Shown here: one piece after another, positions 11,160 through 21,893 of the stretch
Numbering within the stretch: position 1 is the first letter of the stretch
How the letters are laid out: each line of letters starts with the position of its first letter
Origin: Capillidium heterosporum
Lineage: Eukaryota > Entomophthoromycota > Entomophthoromycetes > Entomophthorales > Capillidiaceae
Assembly: GCA_016630905.1 (NCBI GenBank)
Contig: WBMQ01000003.1
Location: 1,984,001-2,048,000 of the forward strand
Direction: 5' to 3'
DNA length: 64,000 bases
Position numbers and translations under genes: made by a program
The notes under the pieces: model-generated
What the model was told of the DNA's origin: nothing
Databases searched by the model: none
What the model saw: only the letters and a program-made list of their open reading frames with translations

Positions 11160-11738
11160 ATGCCCAAGATAATATCCAACTTCCACATCTCTGCTTCAAC
11201 TTCCAATGTAATTGACAGCAATACTAAAGAAAAGGAAAAAGTTCAGCAGCAAAATTTACCAGTGTATTTCTGTATATGTGGCGTCTTTTGTATAACTTTA
11301 GGTAATTTTTCAACTATATGTTCCCTTCTGTTCTTTGGAACAACTAAATTTATGATAAATTGTTTAGATCGATCCCTATCTCAGCTCCCTCAACGTAAGA
11401 CCGACTCCAGCTTTATATTGCAAAAAGATAAAGTTATATATAGGTTGAACGTAATACCTGGTCCTAATGTCTTGGTGAAGAGGTACTTTATTTCATTCAT
11501 TATTTTTAAAATATGCGATATATATTTACCTCTTTGTTTTTTTATAAATAGGAAAGAAGGTGTAGAGCTACAATATAGACTGTTATGTCCCAGCTGTAAC
11601 TTGTGGCTGGGGTACAGAAGTTCAGCTGAGGACAACGCTACAACCTATATCTTGGAAGGTGCGTTGCTAGATAGGCCTAATGGCTTACCAGAGCGATTTC
11701 AGAAATTGGTAGAGGGCGGTGAGGTTATCAAAAGTTAG
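11160..11738 (+). CDS. STEEP1-family protein (CXorf56/UPF0428 homologue)
   Basis: Three exons, 11160-11301, 11368-11482 and 11552-11738, joined by 66-nt and 69-nt GT-AG introns, give 147 residues in frame. Start chosen at MPKIISNFHIS, which matches the family's MPK-type beginning; the frame upstream has only a GTG. Family hallmarks: an early Cys-x-Cys-Gly (YFCICG), then LDRSLSQLPQRKTDSSFIL, and after the second intron EGVELQYRLLCPSCNLWLGY, with Cys-Pro-Ser-Cys as a second Cys pair, then TTYILEGAL. Animal STEEP1 promotes ER exit of STING; homologues are widespread in eukaryotes that lack STING, so the fungal role is probably a more general intracellular one. Intact, about usual core length but shorter at the C-terminus than animal proteins. 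Confidence 0.8.
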   Translation: MPKIISNFHISASTSNVIDSNTKEKEKVQQQNLPVYFCICGVFCITLGNFSTICSLLFFGTTKFMINCLDRSLSQLPQRKTDSSFILQKDKVIYRLNVIPGPNVLVKRYFISFIIFKICDIYLPLCFFINRKEGVELQYRLLCPSCNLWLGYRSSAEDNATTYILEGALLDRPNGLPERFQKLVEGGEVIKS

Positions 11739-12973
11739 ATTTAGTGTGGTATTAAACTTATGTATTTTTGGGATTTGTTTTAAATTTATAGTTTTGAAGA
11801 ATTAGTTAACAACTACCCCTATCTCTTTTATATTGATAGATTGGAAATGAAGGGATAGGTTAGTACTTTAGATAACAGCTGTAAATTCGATTCCAATCTA
11901 TTCAATTTGAAACTAAAGCCTCATTTTATGATCGTTAACAAGTTGGTAAGGATAGCTTTAGCTTTTACTTTACTTCCAAGTGGTAAGAAAATCGTTCTAC
12001 CTCACACTTTACTTCAAGAGACTTTTACCGACCCATCTACCTCATGTAACCGATAGTTAAATAAAGGTAAAACTCTTTCAACCAAAAGTTGGGTTCTATA
12101 AATACTAGCTTTGCATAAATTTTCAAGTTGCCAATTCCCTTCATCATTAATTTTACTATCGAGGTAAGTGGCACTCCTCCAAGCCAGCCTTTACACTTTT
12201 ATTTGTAGGTATACAAGCTAAACAATCCGATAGATAATGCAGATGGCTCAAAAAGAAAAGTACCTGTTCCAAGAGTATAGTTTTTACTTTGTATCAAAGA
12301 ATAGTAGAAAATTAAGACAGCTCCAGGTATTTATTGAAGATAGTCTGTGCATCAATCCAGATCTTAGGATAGGTTTCTCCTCCCAGCTAATTGCCCAATA
12401 TTTTAGTTGATGTATATCTTGAGATCGTCTCTTCAACAAAAGCCAATTACTCATTCTTATTCGAAAGTTATACGATCATAAATTGGTGCTTTAAGTAGTT
12501 TCTAAGGTATCGACTATGCAAATGGTGGTAGATCCAATGCGAGATGGCTACTGAAGATCTCGATACCATGTATGCGCTTGAAGGTGCAGCACAACACTTG
12601 GTGAGAACTTTAATTAATTTGAGTTTAGCTTGAGTGGTTGAGGGTTTCAATAGGAATGTAGATCGTGAGTAGGACTTTCAACTTGGATGACGGTAGCATA
12701 GCATGTGATTAGCCAGATACCTACACAAGATACGATATCTAGCAGTTCATGGGCTTTTCAACACAACTAAAGCTAAGTTTGCTTAAAAGGCTAAAGCTCT
12801 CCTTACCCTAGCCCACTATATTATTTCAAAACTTACTATACAAACAAATATTTTCAAACTGTCAATTATATATGAAGTAAATGAGATTGTTCATTTTTTC
12901 AAAATATTATACAAAAATAACTCTTTACTAAAAATCTTGCTTCCACTAATATCTTCCTCAGTACTTTGACACC
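11739..12973. other. Intergenic stretch
   Basis: About 1.2 kb. It contains the 3' flanks of two convergent genes; no other supported feature. Confidence 0.45.
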
Positions 12974-14989
12974 TCATTTCAAAACCCGGTTCAGATTGAA
13001 AGCAGCTGAAATCAACGCTATATGGGTGAAGGCTTGAGGGAAGTTACCTAATGCTTCACCCGAAGCATCCAACTCTTCCGAGTACAAGCTGACGTGGTTA
13101 GCGTAGCCCAACATCTGCTCAAAGAGGTTGGCAGCTAGGTGGAGGTACTTGGAATCGTAAGCGCCGGCTCGTGTCAAAGCTTCTACCAACCAGAAAGTAC
13201 ACATACTGAACGAACCTTCCTCACCACCCACACCATCATCCGAAGTGAGATGGTTGTACCTGTAGACCATACCGTTTGATACCAAACCTCCCTTCTCGGG
13301 CGGTAACAAGATACGCTTGATGGTTGAAAGTAGTCGAGGGTCAGTCGGTGAGATGAAGAAGACCAACGGCATAATTAAGACGGCTGAATCTAAAGTCGAC
13401 TTGGATTCGAAACTCTGCTGAAACATCTTGAGGTCCTTGTTATACCCCTTCTCCATAATGGCTTCGTAGATCGTATCACGCACCTCCATCCATTTGTTAC
13501 GGTTGGGGCAAGGTAACGTTCGCTTCTCAGCTAGACGTAAGCCACGGTCAACAGCAACCCAGCACAGCACTTTGGAATACAAAAAGTTCTGCTGCTGGTT
13601 GCGGACCTCCCAAATTGACATGTCGGGTCGTTGCCAGTTATCACATACAAAGTCGATGAGCTTACGCACTTTAACCCACAGATCGTAGGATATAGGGCAT
13701 CCGAACTTGTTGAAGAGGTAGATGGCGTCCATCAGTTCACCATAGATATCTAATTGCAAATGATCGGCGGCACCGTTGCCGATACGTACCGGTTTGCTTT
13801 GGCGGTAACCTTCCAGATGGGGGAGTTCAAGCTCGGTCAGTAGCTTGCCACCATGAATATCGTACATGATATTCAACGAACCGTCGGGGTTGACATCATC
13901 CAAGCGTGCCTCGATGTACTGCATGTAGGCGTTGGCCTCTTCAACGAAACCCAGTCTAATGAAGGCGTAGATTGTGAAGCTAGCATCGCGGATCCAAGTG
14001 AACCTGTAGTCCCAGTTGCGAGTCCCCCCTATGAATTCAGGTAAAGAGAAGGTGGGGGCGGCAACCATAGAACCAGTTGGGGCGTAGGTCAGCATCTTCA
14101 ACGTCAAGGCACTACGGTTGACTTGCTCACGCCACCTACCTTTGTACGTAGATTTATTGATCCAGCTTTGCCAGTACTGGTAGGTGTCTTTCAGCAACGT
14201 GTTCAATAAACTGAGGCAGAGTACCGGATTCAATTTGGAGATGTTGAAGTCAGAGTGCAAATTGGCAATCTCAGTTTCAGGTATGTGTCTTAAAACTAAT
14301 ATGAGTTCCTGCCCCTCCTCGAGGTGGATACTTCCCGTTACACCAGGGCCTTTCAAGGAGTCGGGTTCTTGATCGCTTACCTTCCAAGTGATATCGTCAC
14401 TGGCGTCGAAATCCTTGTTCTTCTTGACGAGGTAACGTAAATCCATCTGCAGCCCTTGTGACTTGAACTCGACCTTGTTCTTACCTACGAACCCGTCCAA
14501 ATCGTTTTGATGCCCTTCGTTCTTATTTGGAACGATATTAGTACTGTGAGTATCTTGCCCGTAGTTGAAAGCCGGGAAACATTGGATGTCAATGTCACTG
14601 CTACCTCGGTTGACGGTTAGGTGCCTAATGACCCAAGGTAGAATTTCGTTAGTGTTAGCTGACTTCAAAGGATGTGGCATGTAGTCGTTTACTGTGATCG
14701 AGTAGTTGCGTTCTAAAAATCGAGTCGAAAGAATGTTGGTCTGAGGGAGGTATTGCTGCTTTATAGTTACGTTCTCAGCTTGCTTGGGGACTAAAGAGAA
14801 ATGGCCACCCTTTTTGTGATCTAGCATGCGGCAGAAAATGGATGGAGAGTCGAAAGCTGGGAAGCAGAGAAAGTCGATAGACCCATTAAGGCCACTTAAA
14901 GCAATAGTACGCATGTTCCCAATCATACCAAAGTTCTCGATGGGGGGGTAGGCGTCGTTGGACTGCTTGGTTAGGTTTACGGGGGACAT
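12974..14989 (-). CDS. Glycoside hydrolase family 15 protein (glucoamylase/trehalase-like)
   Basis: 671 residues, one exon, no signal peptide, so probably cytosolic. The N-terminus shows the non-catalytic beta domain typical of the prokaryote-type GH15 group: IENFGMIGNMRTIALSGLNGSIDFLCFPAFDSPS split over residues 17-50. The (alpha/alpha)6 barrel begins around 290, with GGTRNWDYRFTWIRDASFT near 325-345 and a VGGEEGSFSMCTFWLVEAL segment near 600 that carries the catalytic Glu of this family. Members of this group hydrolyse alpha-linked glucose oligomers, including trehalose in some bacteria; the substrate here is not shown by sequence. A TATATAAG box lies at about 15104-15112 on the same strand, roughly 115 bp upstream. 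Codon use and GC are higher than in neighbouring secreted genes. Intact and full length. Confidence 0.9.
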   Translation of the reverse strand: MSPVNLTKQSNDAYPPIENFGMIGNMRTIALSGLNGSIDFLCFPAFDSPSIFCRMLDHKKGGHFSLVPKQAENVTIKQQYLPQTNILSTRFLERNYSITVNDYMPHPLKSANTNEILPWVIRHLTVNRGSSDIDIQCFPAFNYGQDTHSTNIVPNKNEGHQNDLDGFVGKNKVEFKSQGLQMDLRYLVKKNKDFDASDDITWKVSDQEPDSLKGPGVTGSIHLEEGQELILVLRHIPETEIANLHSDFNISKLNPVLCLSLLNTLLKDTYQYWQSWINKSTYKGRWREQVNRSALTLKMLTYAPTGSMVAAPTFSLPEFIGGTRNWDYRFTWIRDASFTIYAFIRLGFVEEANAYMQYIEARLDDVNPDGSLNIMYDIHGGKLLTELELPHLEGYRQSKPVRIGNGAADHLQLDIYGELMDAIYLFNKFGCPISYDLWVKVRKLIDFVCDNWQRPDMSIWEVRNQQQNFLYSKVLCWVAVDRGLRLAEKRTLPCPNRNKWMEVRDTIYEAIMEKGYNKDLKMFQQSFESKSTLDSAVLIMPLVFFISPTDPRLLSTIKRILLPPEKGGLVSNGMVYRYNHLTSDDGVGGEEGSFSMCTFWLVEALTRAGAYDSKYLHLAANLFEQMLGYANHVSLYSEELDASGEALGNFPQAFTHIALISAAFNLNRVLK

Positions 14990-15551
14990 CCTGTACTCTT
15001 TAGTTACTGTGGATATGCTGAGTTGAGTGTTGTTGGTTGTTGTGCTATTTTGGCGATTGCTGATGCTTTTTATGAAAAGGCTGGCTTTCTCCTTTGCTTC
15101 CTACTTATATAGGGATGGGCCAACCAACTGGTTATCATTTTCATTAGTAAAAGTTCTTGTAGAGGTCTTACTTCAGGCCAAGGAAATTAGTAAGCATATG
15201 TAGCACATCGTCATCAAGCAAATTTGGACTCCGTCCATATATAACCAATGAATATTTAGTTTTTGTCCTGTCAAATAAGATGTCATTGGCCAAGGTTATT
15301 GAATGACAAATTCCAGATATCCGAAAATAGACGTTTTTGGGTAAATTTAGTGCCAAATGAGATCACCTTCCAAGCCCAACAATCTATTCTCGATTTGTTC
15401 AATATTCCTTGTTATGAAGCTTTGCAGTTTTGCGAAAATTTATATGCAGTTGCATCCCAAACTTTTTGAAACTTGATGAACTATGACCTACAAGTCAAAG
15501 CTATTAAAACCAAACAAAACAAAGGCTTTTTGAATAGTAAAGTGAAATAGT
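14990..15551. other. Divergent intergenic region between GH15 and SDR genes
   Basis: Contains the GH15 promoter (TATATAAG about 15104-15112) and the SDR 5' flank. Two overlapping opposite short frames (15168-15356 minus; 15263-15469 plus) both look faintly protein-like, but neither has an ATG-supported start or an intron that makes it complete. It may be a gene relic. Confidence 0.4.
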
Positions 15552-16606
15552 ATGAAACAGGTACTAGTTACGGGAGGTAGTCGAGGTATAGGTAAAGCAA
15601 TTGTCAACCAGTTTCTCCAAAACAACTACAGAGTTACCTCGGTTTCCAGAACTTTACCTCAGCATGAAAATAAATCTACAAACCCTAATTTGATTTACAA
15701 GCAAGTCGATTTAAAAGTACCTTCGTCGATAGAACAGCTTTTCAAAGTAAATAGTAATTGGGTTTTTATAAAACTTATGTTAAATCTTATCCATAACAAA
15801 GGAACTGAAGGAGGAAGGGGGTTTAGATGTATTAGTTAATAATGCTGGTAAGCAATTTTGAATTTTATCATTTTAATTTTGAAATTGTAGGAGTAAATTT
15901 AGATGGACCCCTCCTCAACTTCAAAACTAATTCGATAACCGACCTGATAGATACCAACTTAATCTCCACACTACTGACATGTAAGCTAGCAAGTAAGCTC
16001 TTTTTAAAGCAAAAATCAGGTAACTATAGTTTACTTTTTCACTTTGTTAATTTCACATGCAAATAAATTAGGCTGCATAATCAATGTTGCCAGTGTCTTG
16101 GCACTAAGAGGGAATAAAGGACAATCGGTCTATGCTGCAACTAAAGCGGCACTATTGGGTACTTTGAATTTGTAAATTTTGCACTTACATAGGTTTTTAA
16201 TCTAGGATTAAACTACAGCTTAGCTAAAGAGTTGGGTTCGAAGAACATTAGAGTTAATACAGTATGCCCAGGGTTTGTTGAAACAGATATGACTAAAGGT
16301 AATGTTTTATTTTCACAAATATTTGAACTTAGCTTTGAAATAGATTTCAACGAAATTCATAGGAAGGAATGTTTGGATAGAATACCTTTAGGTAGGTTCG
16401 GTACTCCTCAAGTAATTAGTGTATTTGTATCTTTTAGTTTACCAATTTGACTACGTTTAGGAGATTGCCGAAGCAGTCTACTACTTAGCTAACGCGAGTT
16501 ATGTCACCGGTTCGGTAAGTTTTATTTGCATTTAATTCGATTGTAATGATGCTTTTCGTTGAAATAATAATAGGTTCTTACTATCGATGGGGGTATGTCC
16601 TGTTAA
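15552..16606 (+). CDS. Short-chain dehydrogenase/reductase, FabG-like (3-oxoacyl-[ACP] reductase type)
   Basis: Eight exons: 15552-15746, 15802-15847, 15891-16019, 16072-16158, 16206-16298, 16344-16411, 16461-16514, 16574-16606. Introns are 43-59 nt. The joined frame is 705 nt, 234 residues. All SDR signatures fall into place after splicing: TGGSRGIGKAI (NADP(H)-binding glycine loop, residues about 7-17), VNNAG, INVASV (catalytic Ser), SVYAATKAAL (catalytic Tyr-x-x-x-Lys), VNTVCPGFVETDM, and the C-terminal YVTGSVLTIDGG typical of FabG. The likely role is reduction of 3-oxoacyl thioesters, perhaps in mitochondrial type II fatty acid synthesis; no transit peptide is evident. The exon density (one every about 90 nt) is notable for so small a protein. 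Confidence 0.9.
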
Positions 16607-17968
16607 AGTAGATTGGATAGAAGATAGTATAATATAGAAAGCTTTGGTTTAACGTCTATGGGTCTTTGATTGATTTAAGTAAATTATTGGTTTTTTAGAT
16701 ATTTAATAGTCTCTATAAATGTTTATTTATTTTATCGAATTTAGCTATAGTAGATACTATTCAATTCATATTCCATATTTTTTGAAATAAACTTTAAAGC
16801 CAAGGTGATTTTTGTATTCTAACTACATTGTGCTTTAGATATAGATGGGCTTTGGCCCTTCTATTGGGTTTTTGGAATCTACTTTATAAACTCCATAATA
16901 TTTTCGATTGAAATACATCTTATGATATTGAACTTATCAGGTGTACTGTACATATCAGCTAACATCTTTTCCGTAAATGGCTAGGTGGGGTTTTCACTTC
17001 CTACATCTACAACCTAGTGCTATAATAACCAACCTTTTTCGTAATTTAGCTGTGTTTTCTATGGAAAGCAGCCTTCAATGTCTCCTATATGTCTACTACA
17101 GATGGGGTTTTTGATATGTTTTTACTTAGCCCAATTTCTAAATACCTTTGTATTTTCGATCTGCTTCAACTTTTATATATCAAAGATTGGATATGAGCGA
17201 GTGAGCTCAGATTTACCTAATGAATTTATAGTTCAAGTCAACTTAATGATCAAACTGATTCTGATCCATATTTACTTGGGTCGTCTCTACACCCTTGAGC
17301 TGTCGTACCAACTTAGCTAATCAACCAGCAGGCAAGGTGGGAGCAATCTATAGTTAAAAGCCCATCATTGTACTATTTATTGAAGATGAGGAAATGCCAA
17401 GTCTTTTGAAGCAGATACCTGTTACTCCTATAAACTTCGAATAGAGTAGTGATACCTCATTCTACAACCATCAAAATATACTTTAGACAGGATAGATGCA
17501 CTACGGCCTAATGATATGGAAAGGTGCTTCAACTTCATCAACGAATATCAACGGTAGTATCATGTGGGGATAGAGCAGTTTCTTTAAACTTGAGATTTGA
17601 TCCTATACTCCAACTTTGTCCGTAGATACAATTGGTTTTAATGAAGCCTATTGTAAGATGCCAATAATCCCAAAGTTGAGTTCAGTTGTAGATTAGTGAT
17701 GTAAAGAGCTCAAAGCCAGAAAAGCTTCAGTTACCAAGCCAGTTTTAAATTTAGATTAAATGAATAGTATCTTTATCACCAACTGCACTTTCAACCTACA
17801 TTCAAATAGAAAGGTAAAGGCAAATAGCTATTTTAAATCTAATATACAAATAAAACCAGTAAAGGCTACATACGCATACTATTAAAAATAAAAACACATA
17901 TACGTCAGTTCTATTTATTGAAAACTATAATATATTACACATATTAGGAAATTAGTCGTCCAACTCGA
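16607..17968. other. Intergenic stretch
   Basis: A hydrophobic 80-codon frame at 17078-17320 has no ATG-proximal promoter or family likeness and is not called. Near the right end, CAATAAATAGA read on the minus strand (about 17908-17920) is the likely polyadenylation signal of the gene at 17969-18118. Confidence 0.4.
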
Positions 17969-18118
17969 CTAAAGGTCGCACTCCTGTCTAAGATCACCCT
18001 TCCCGCCACGGAAAGCGTTGAGACAGATCTCGTGCCTATGGGATTCGGGAGTAGACGATGCTAGTACCTGAAATACAAAGGTGAGGCTGAGGCCAACTAC
18101 TAATAAAAATTGCTTCAT
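17969..18118 (-). CDS. Tiny secreted peptide, 49 residues, two Cys
   Basis: ATG at 18118 opens MKQFLLVVGLSLTFVFQVLA, a clear signal peptide. The mature part is about 29 residues, SSTPESHRHEICLNAFRGGK followed by GDLRQECDL, with two Cys that could form one disulphide. A TATA element (TATAAAAAC on the minus strand, about 18165-18175) lies about 50 bp upstream, and CAATAAA lies about 50 bp past the stop. Its signal peptide resembles that of the 46-residue gene at 26950-27090 (VGL...VQVLA), which suggests common descent. Function unknown; a small secreted effector-like or signalling peptide is plausible. Confidence 0.65.
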   Translation of the reverse strand: MKQFLLVVGLSLTFVFQVLASSTPESHRHEICLNAFRGGKGDLRQECDL

Positions 18119-19281
18119 GATTTGGTGTCTGCGTTTCTGCTTTTTACAAAGAAAATGGGTAGGGTAGGTTTTTATAGGGGAAGCTGTACTTTTGACCTAA
18201 AAAAGCAGTATAAAACGTCGATTGCTACATATCGGTTCCACCCTTGAACTTTGGTTTTAAATGAATCTGAGGTAGGTTTCAATAGGATGCTAATTGCAAG
18301 CTAGTGTCAAATCAGCTTTTAGATATCGACAATGCGCTTTAAAGTTGAACTAGTGTTTTGAATGTGCAAGTTTTACCTCAACTGTATAATTTATAGCCTA
18401 ACCCTTTATGCTTTATTTTGTCAACTATACCTACCCTTTTAGGTTTACATTGCTTCCTCAACGACTTTAGTTGACGTGCTGGTAGCTACATTTCATCGTA
18501 TGTACTTAAAGCACATCTACAAAAGACAATTTTTTAGCCTTTGCATATGCAACACTGCTTTTTGCAGTGGCCTATCCCACCACTTGGAAACATCTTAACG
18601 TTGGATAACAGGATCGTCCATTTTTCTAGAGATCTACTTTAGGGTTCAAAGTATCGAGTTATATTGCTAAAATTTGCTAATATAGTTTGAAGCATATAAA
18701 GTTTGAATTGATTTTCTAAATATATAGTTTTAGTTTCTAGCTCATTGAAATACCATAGATTATTGTTTTATAAAAGCGAGTCCAACCTGATTTTGTCAAT
18801 ATTCAAAGATTTCACCAAATAGGAAGATATAAGTTCCACTAAAGCTACATCGTCAACGAAAACTTTGAACTAGTAATGGTTGATTTTCAGGAAATCAATA
18901 ATCTTAAAATTGACCTATCTGAAATGTAGCAATAGGCTGAATCTATAAACCCCATTGAGTTTTAGGTTAATAAGGATAGGATAACAAACCTGCTCTAAAT
19001 ATATACCACAGTAAGGAAATCCTAATCCCAGTTACTGCCCTAAACCATTTGAAAGTAGTACTAGTTGGAAGTTGGGTTTAAAAAGGTGACTTGAATACTA
19101 ACCTACCTACTTACCAACTACAGCACTGGCTAGATGCATTAAAGTATAAATCTTATGAGAACCAATGCTGATGTTCATCAAATCCATCCAACTCAAAAGT
19201 TAATACCCCACTTAAAAGATAAAATTAAAATGGAATAAAAATGACTTCAGTAGTAGCAAGTATATTTTCAATTCATTTGCT
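18119..19281. other. Intergenic stretch
   Basis: About 1.2 kb with the promoter of the preceding minus-strand gene at its left end; otherwise nothing supported. Confidence 0.45.
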
Positions 19282-19770
19282 TCAATAATTTACGGCTTCC
19301 ATCAATGTTGGAATGGATAGTAGGTCGACTGTGAGCTTGGCAAAGGTTTCATAGGTTAAAAAGGTAGCAATCAGATCAAGGGATGACTTCAACTTATCCA
19401 TCTCCTTGAACTTGAAAATGGACGCCTTAAGACCATTGAGGTTTACATCGAGACAGACATCGGATACATTTGTACCTCCATTGTGGGTAGCGATAATCAG
19501 CATATCTTTGAGATTCTGATTTACATTTGATCGGCCATAGCTCTCAATTTCCCAACGTCTATTTTGGAGCTGAGGTCCAACCTGTGGATAAGATTTGTTA
19601 ATATTGCGACGCTCCGTAGCTTGGTTTGGCTAAAACTGAGGTCCAAGTTTGGATTAGTATAGTACTTGCAATTGAGATGTCTGCAAATTCCGTTGCTGGC
19701 TTAGCTAAGGAGCTTATCAGTAGTACCAAAGTGATGAATAGTTGTAGGTATGTGGAAATTGAAAAATCAG
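19282..19770 (-). pseudogene. Decayed secreted protein gene
   Basis: Read 5' to 3' on the minus strand: a TATAAAAGGG box (about 19780-19790), then a signal-peptide-like frame (QLFITLVLLISSLA) without any ATG, then continuation in another frame (GICRHLNCKYYTNPNLDLSF and onward to MADQM), then a third frame from 19515 (NQNLKDMLIIATHNGG) to the stop at 19282. Each switch can be explained by a single missing base, and the amino-acid composition stays protein-like on both sides. Probably a once about 170-residue secreted protein with a lost start and two frameshifts. Family unknown. A spliced gene is less likely because no GT-AG pair of adequate length fits the switches. Confidence 0.6.
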
Positions 19771-21427
19771 AGTACTTATCCCTTTTATAGGCTTTAGGGA
19801 AGTGGCATTCAGCACTTTATTTCTAAAACCAAACGATATTTCAACCAACATAAAGTCAGTATGTATATATATTTGATATATATTATTTTAAACTTATCCA
19901 TTTCATGATCATTTCGGTTATGAGGTTGATAGTAGGAAAACGCTACTCAGAGTAGGTTATTTAAACGATAGCCAAGGTATCCACCATGAGTAAAATGAAA
20001 AACATTATCAATAAAGTAGCTTTTTTGAGCCTTTTTTAATTAGAATTGAAACTAAGGGTAAAATACAAGGCTGCAAACGATGCTGTGGGATTGAGATATT
20101 GAGAGTGGAGGCTTATGGAGGTTTTTGATTGTAAGTTACAATATCTGAGAGCTAAATAACTGCCAACCCTACTTTTGACTTAACCTCTATATAACTTTGA
20201 CTTCCATAGGAGCTATTTAGAAATGGAACGTGTTTAAAAAGGATTCAAGCATTGTATACTTGATATGAAGACGAATGAAGACGGTGTAGACTTGTTAAAC
20301 TTACTGAAAATTGAATTTAAAACTATCTTATGCTGATAAACCAACTGTTCCATTCAAACCTACTACCAAACTCCATAGAAACGACCACTATATTTAACAT
20401 CTTTAAGTTTCAATACGACGACCTATGCCGAATTTGTCCTGGATAGGTAAGAAATAGTAGTAGTTTGTGTATTAATAGCGAGAAGAAGGCAACTATACTC
20501 AAAAGTTGCAAATATTTACTACTTTCTTTTCTTTTTCCTTCTCAAAATAATGAAGTATATTTGGTAAATATAACAACTTTTGCTGAGGAATTTTTACTTG
20601 GGAGTTCAACTGTTACTAAATTTATTCTATTACTAACTTGGTCTTATATATTCAAAATCGATATAGAATTTCATATAAGCTTATCAGTTTTGTTTTTATT
20701 GATCAAACTTACTCGTATACGATTTATTGCTGTTTCTACTATAGGTTTGTAGTTCCAGCGTCCAGGCTATCTAATTATGGGTCGTAATAAAGACTACATA
20801 TGTAGCTATTGAAGGTTGAGTGAGTTGATGTAGCTTCTGTAGCAACATTCACATCCAAAGGCGTACTATTCTGGCTATAGTAGATATCCAATACTATCTT
20901 ACAATCCAACTTTTCATCGTAGTTGAAATTTCTTTGGAAAATTTCATTTGATATTTTTTGAACTCATCACTTTTGTGCTATAGATGTATTCAGCTCTTTA
21001 CAAATCTAGAAAAGTGCCTTAAAGCCTCTTAGTTGTCGCTTCAAGCTGAATAGTTCAGCTTTACAGTATTGAGAATATTAATGTAAGTAGTCCGTAGCGC
21101 ATACCTGTTCACGAGTCTCTATAATATCAAACGATATCAGCTAGTCTTAACTTTTGATGATTTAGCAAAGATTTTTACAGCACTGAGAACTGGACATGGA
21201 TTAGAGTAGTATGTAAAATGTGATTTAGGTTGAGGAAATATAGATTGTAAGTTAAACTAAACTTTAAAACAGGTAATTGTTTGTAAGCGCATCATACATC
21301 CTTAAATATGATAGCATAATAAGATTATGTAGATGGTATTATTTATTAAAAGATTAAGCCACTACCCTTAGCTTCATACATAACGCCAAGCCAAATGTAA
21401 AACTTCAAATTATAACCTAGAGCCAAT
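19771..21427. other. Gene-free stretch
   Basis: About 1.65 kb. A short ATG frame at 19986-20040 begins like a signal peptide but stops after 17 codons. Nothing else supported. Confidence 0.45.
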
Positions 21428-21802
21428 TTAGTATGCAGCTGGCCCGGCCAAATTGGGAATATCATACTTTTCAGACATTTGGGACACTCTTCTTGCCTTT
21501 TGTTTTGCCTTGATATCTGCCTTTACCGCCTCCTTCTCTGCGTTCTCAACCCTTTGCTGCTTTGATCGAAATAGGTCTCCAAACCAACCTCTCACTGTAT
21601 TCTTTACCCAACTAGAGGCTTTGTTACGCTTGGTAAATGCAGTTGGTACTTCCTCTACGAACTGCCTCTTGCTTAGTCCCGAGGCACCAAAGTTGTTGTT
21701 GATGGAGCGCTTACTTAGGGCGATCTCTTTGAGCAGTATTGATGGATTGATTGCTTGGACAGCGGCGACTATGAGGAGAGATACAGCGATTGAGAACCTC
21801 AT
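21428..21802 (-). CDS. Secreted Kex2-type peptide precursor, member D
   Basis: 124 residues, one exon. Signal peptide about 1-17 (MRFSIAVSLLIVAAVQA). Family core: a Lys-Arg directly before SINNNFGASGLS, then Lys-Arg, QFVEEVPTAFT (11 residues), Lys-Arg, NKASSWVKNTVR. It is the only member in which the segment before the 11-mer is also preceded by a dibasic site, so two peptides (12 and 11 residues) could be released. The C-terminal part (about 80-124) is a charged helical region (ENAEKEAVKADIKAKQKARR) unrelated to the Pro/Gln tail of member C but similar in kind to member E. Its promoter element (21850-21893) matches E and F. Function unknown. Confidence 0.85.
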   Translation of the reverse strand: MRFSIAVSLLIVAAVQAINPSILLKEIALSKRSINNNFGASGLSKRQFVEEVPTAFTKRNKASSWVKNTVRGWFGDLFRSKQQRVENAEKEAVKADIKAKQKARRVSQMSEKYDIPNLAGPAAY

Positions 21803-21849
21803 TTTACCTTTTGCTTTTTATATTTGATGGTGGATTTTGGATGGCCACA

Positions 21850-21893
21850 GTTTATATACCATATTAACCTAACTTTGCATATGTGTTAAAAGC
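21850..21893 (-). promoter_or_regulatory. Promoter of member D
   Basis: On the minus strand: GCTTTTAACACATATGCAAAG (about 21874-21894), then TGGTATATAAACTGTGGCC (about 21843-21861), about 50 bp before the ATG. The TATA block is nearly the same as in E (TGGTATATAAATTACAGCC) and F (TGATATATAAACTACAGCC). Confidence 0.55.

Noticed and set aside
15168..15469. Opposite-strand short frames between the GH15 and SDR genes
   Set aside because: The minus-strand frame begins at a TTG after a stop, the plus-strand frame has no recognisable domain, and no splice-compatible extension was found.
17078..17320. Hydrophobic 80-codon frame as a membrane protein
   Set aside because: AT-rich DNA readily gives Phe/Leu/Ile-rich chance frames; no promoter, intron or charge pattern supports it.
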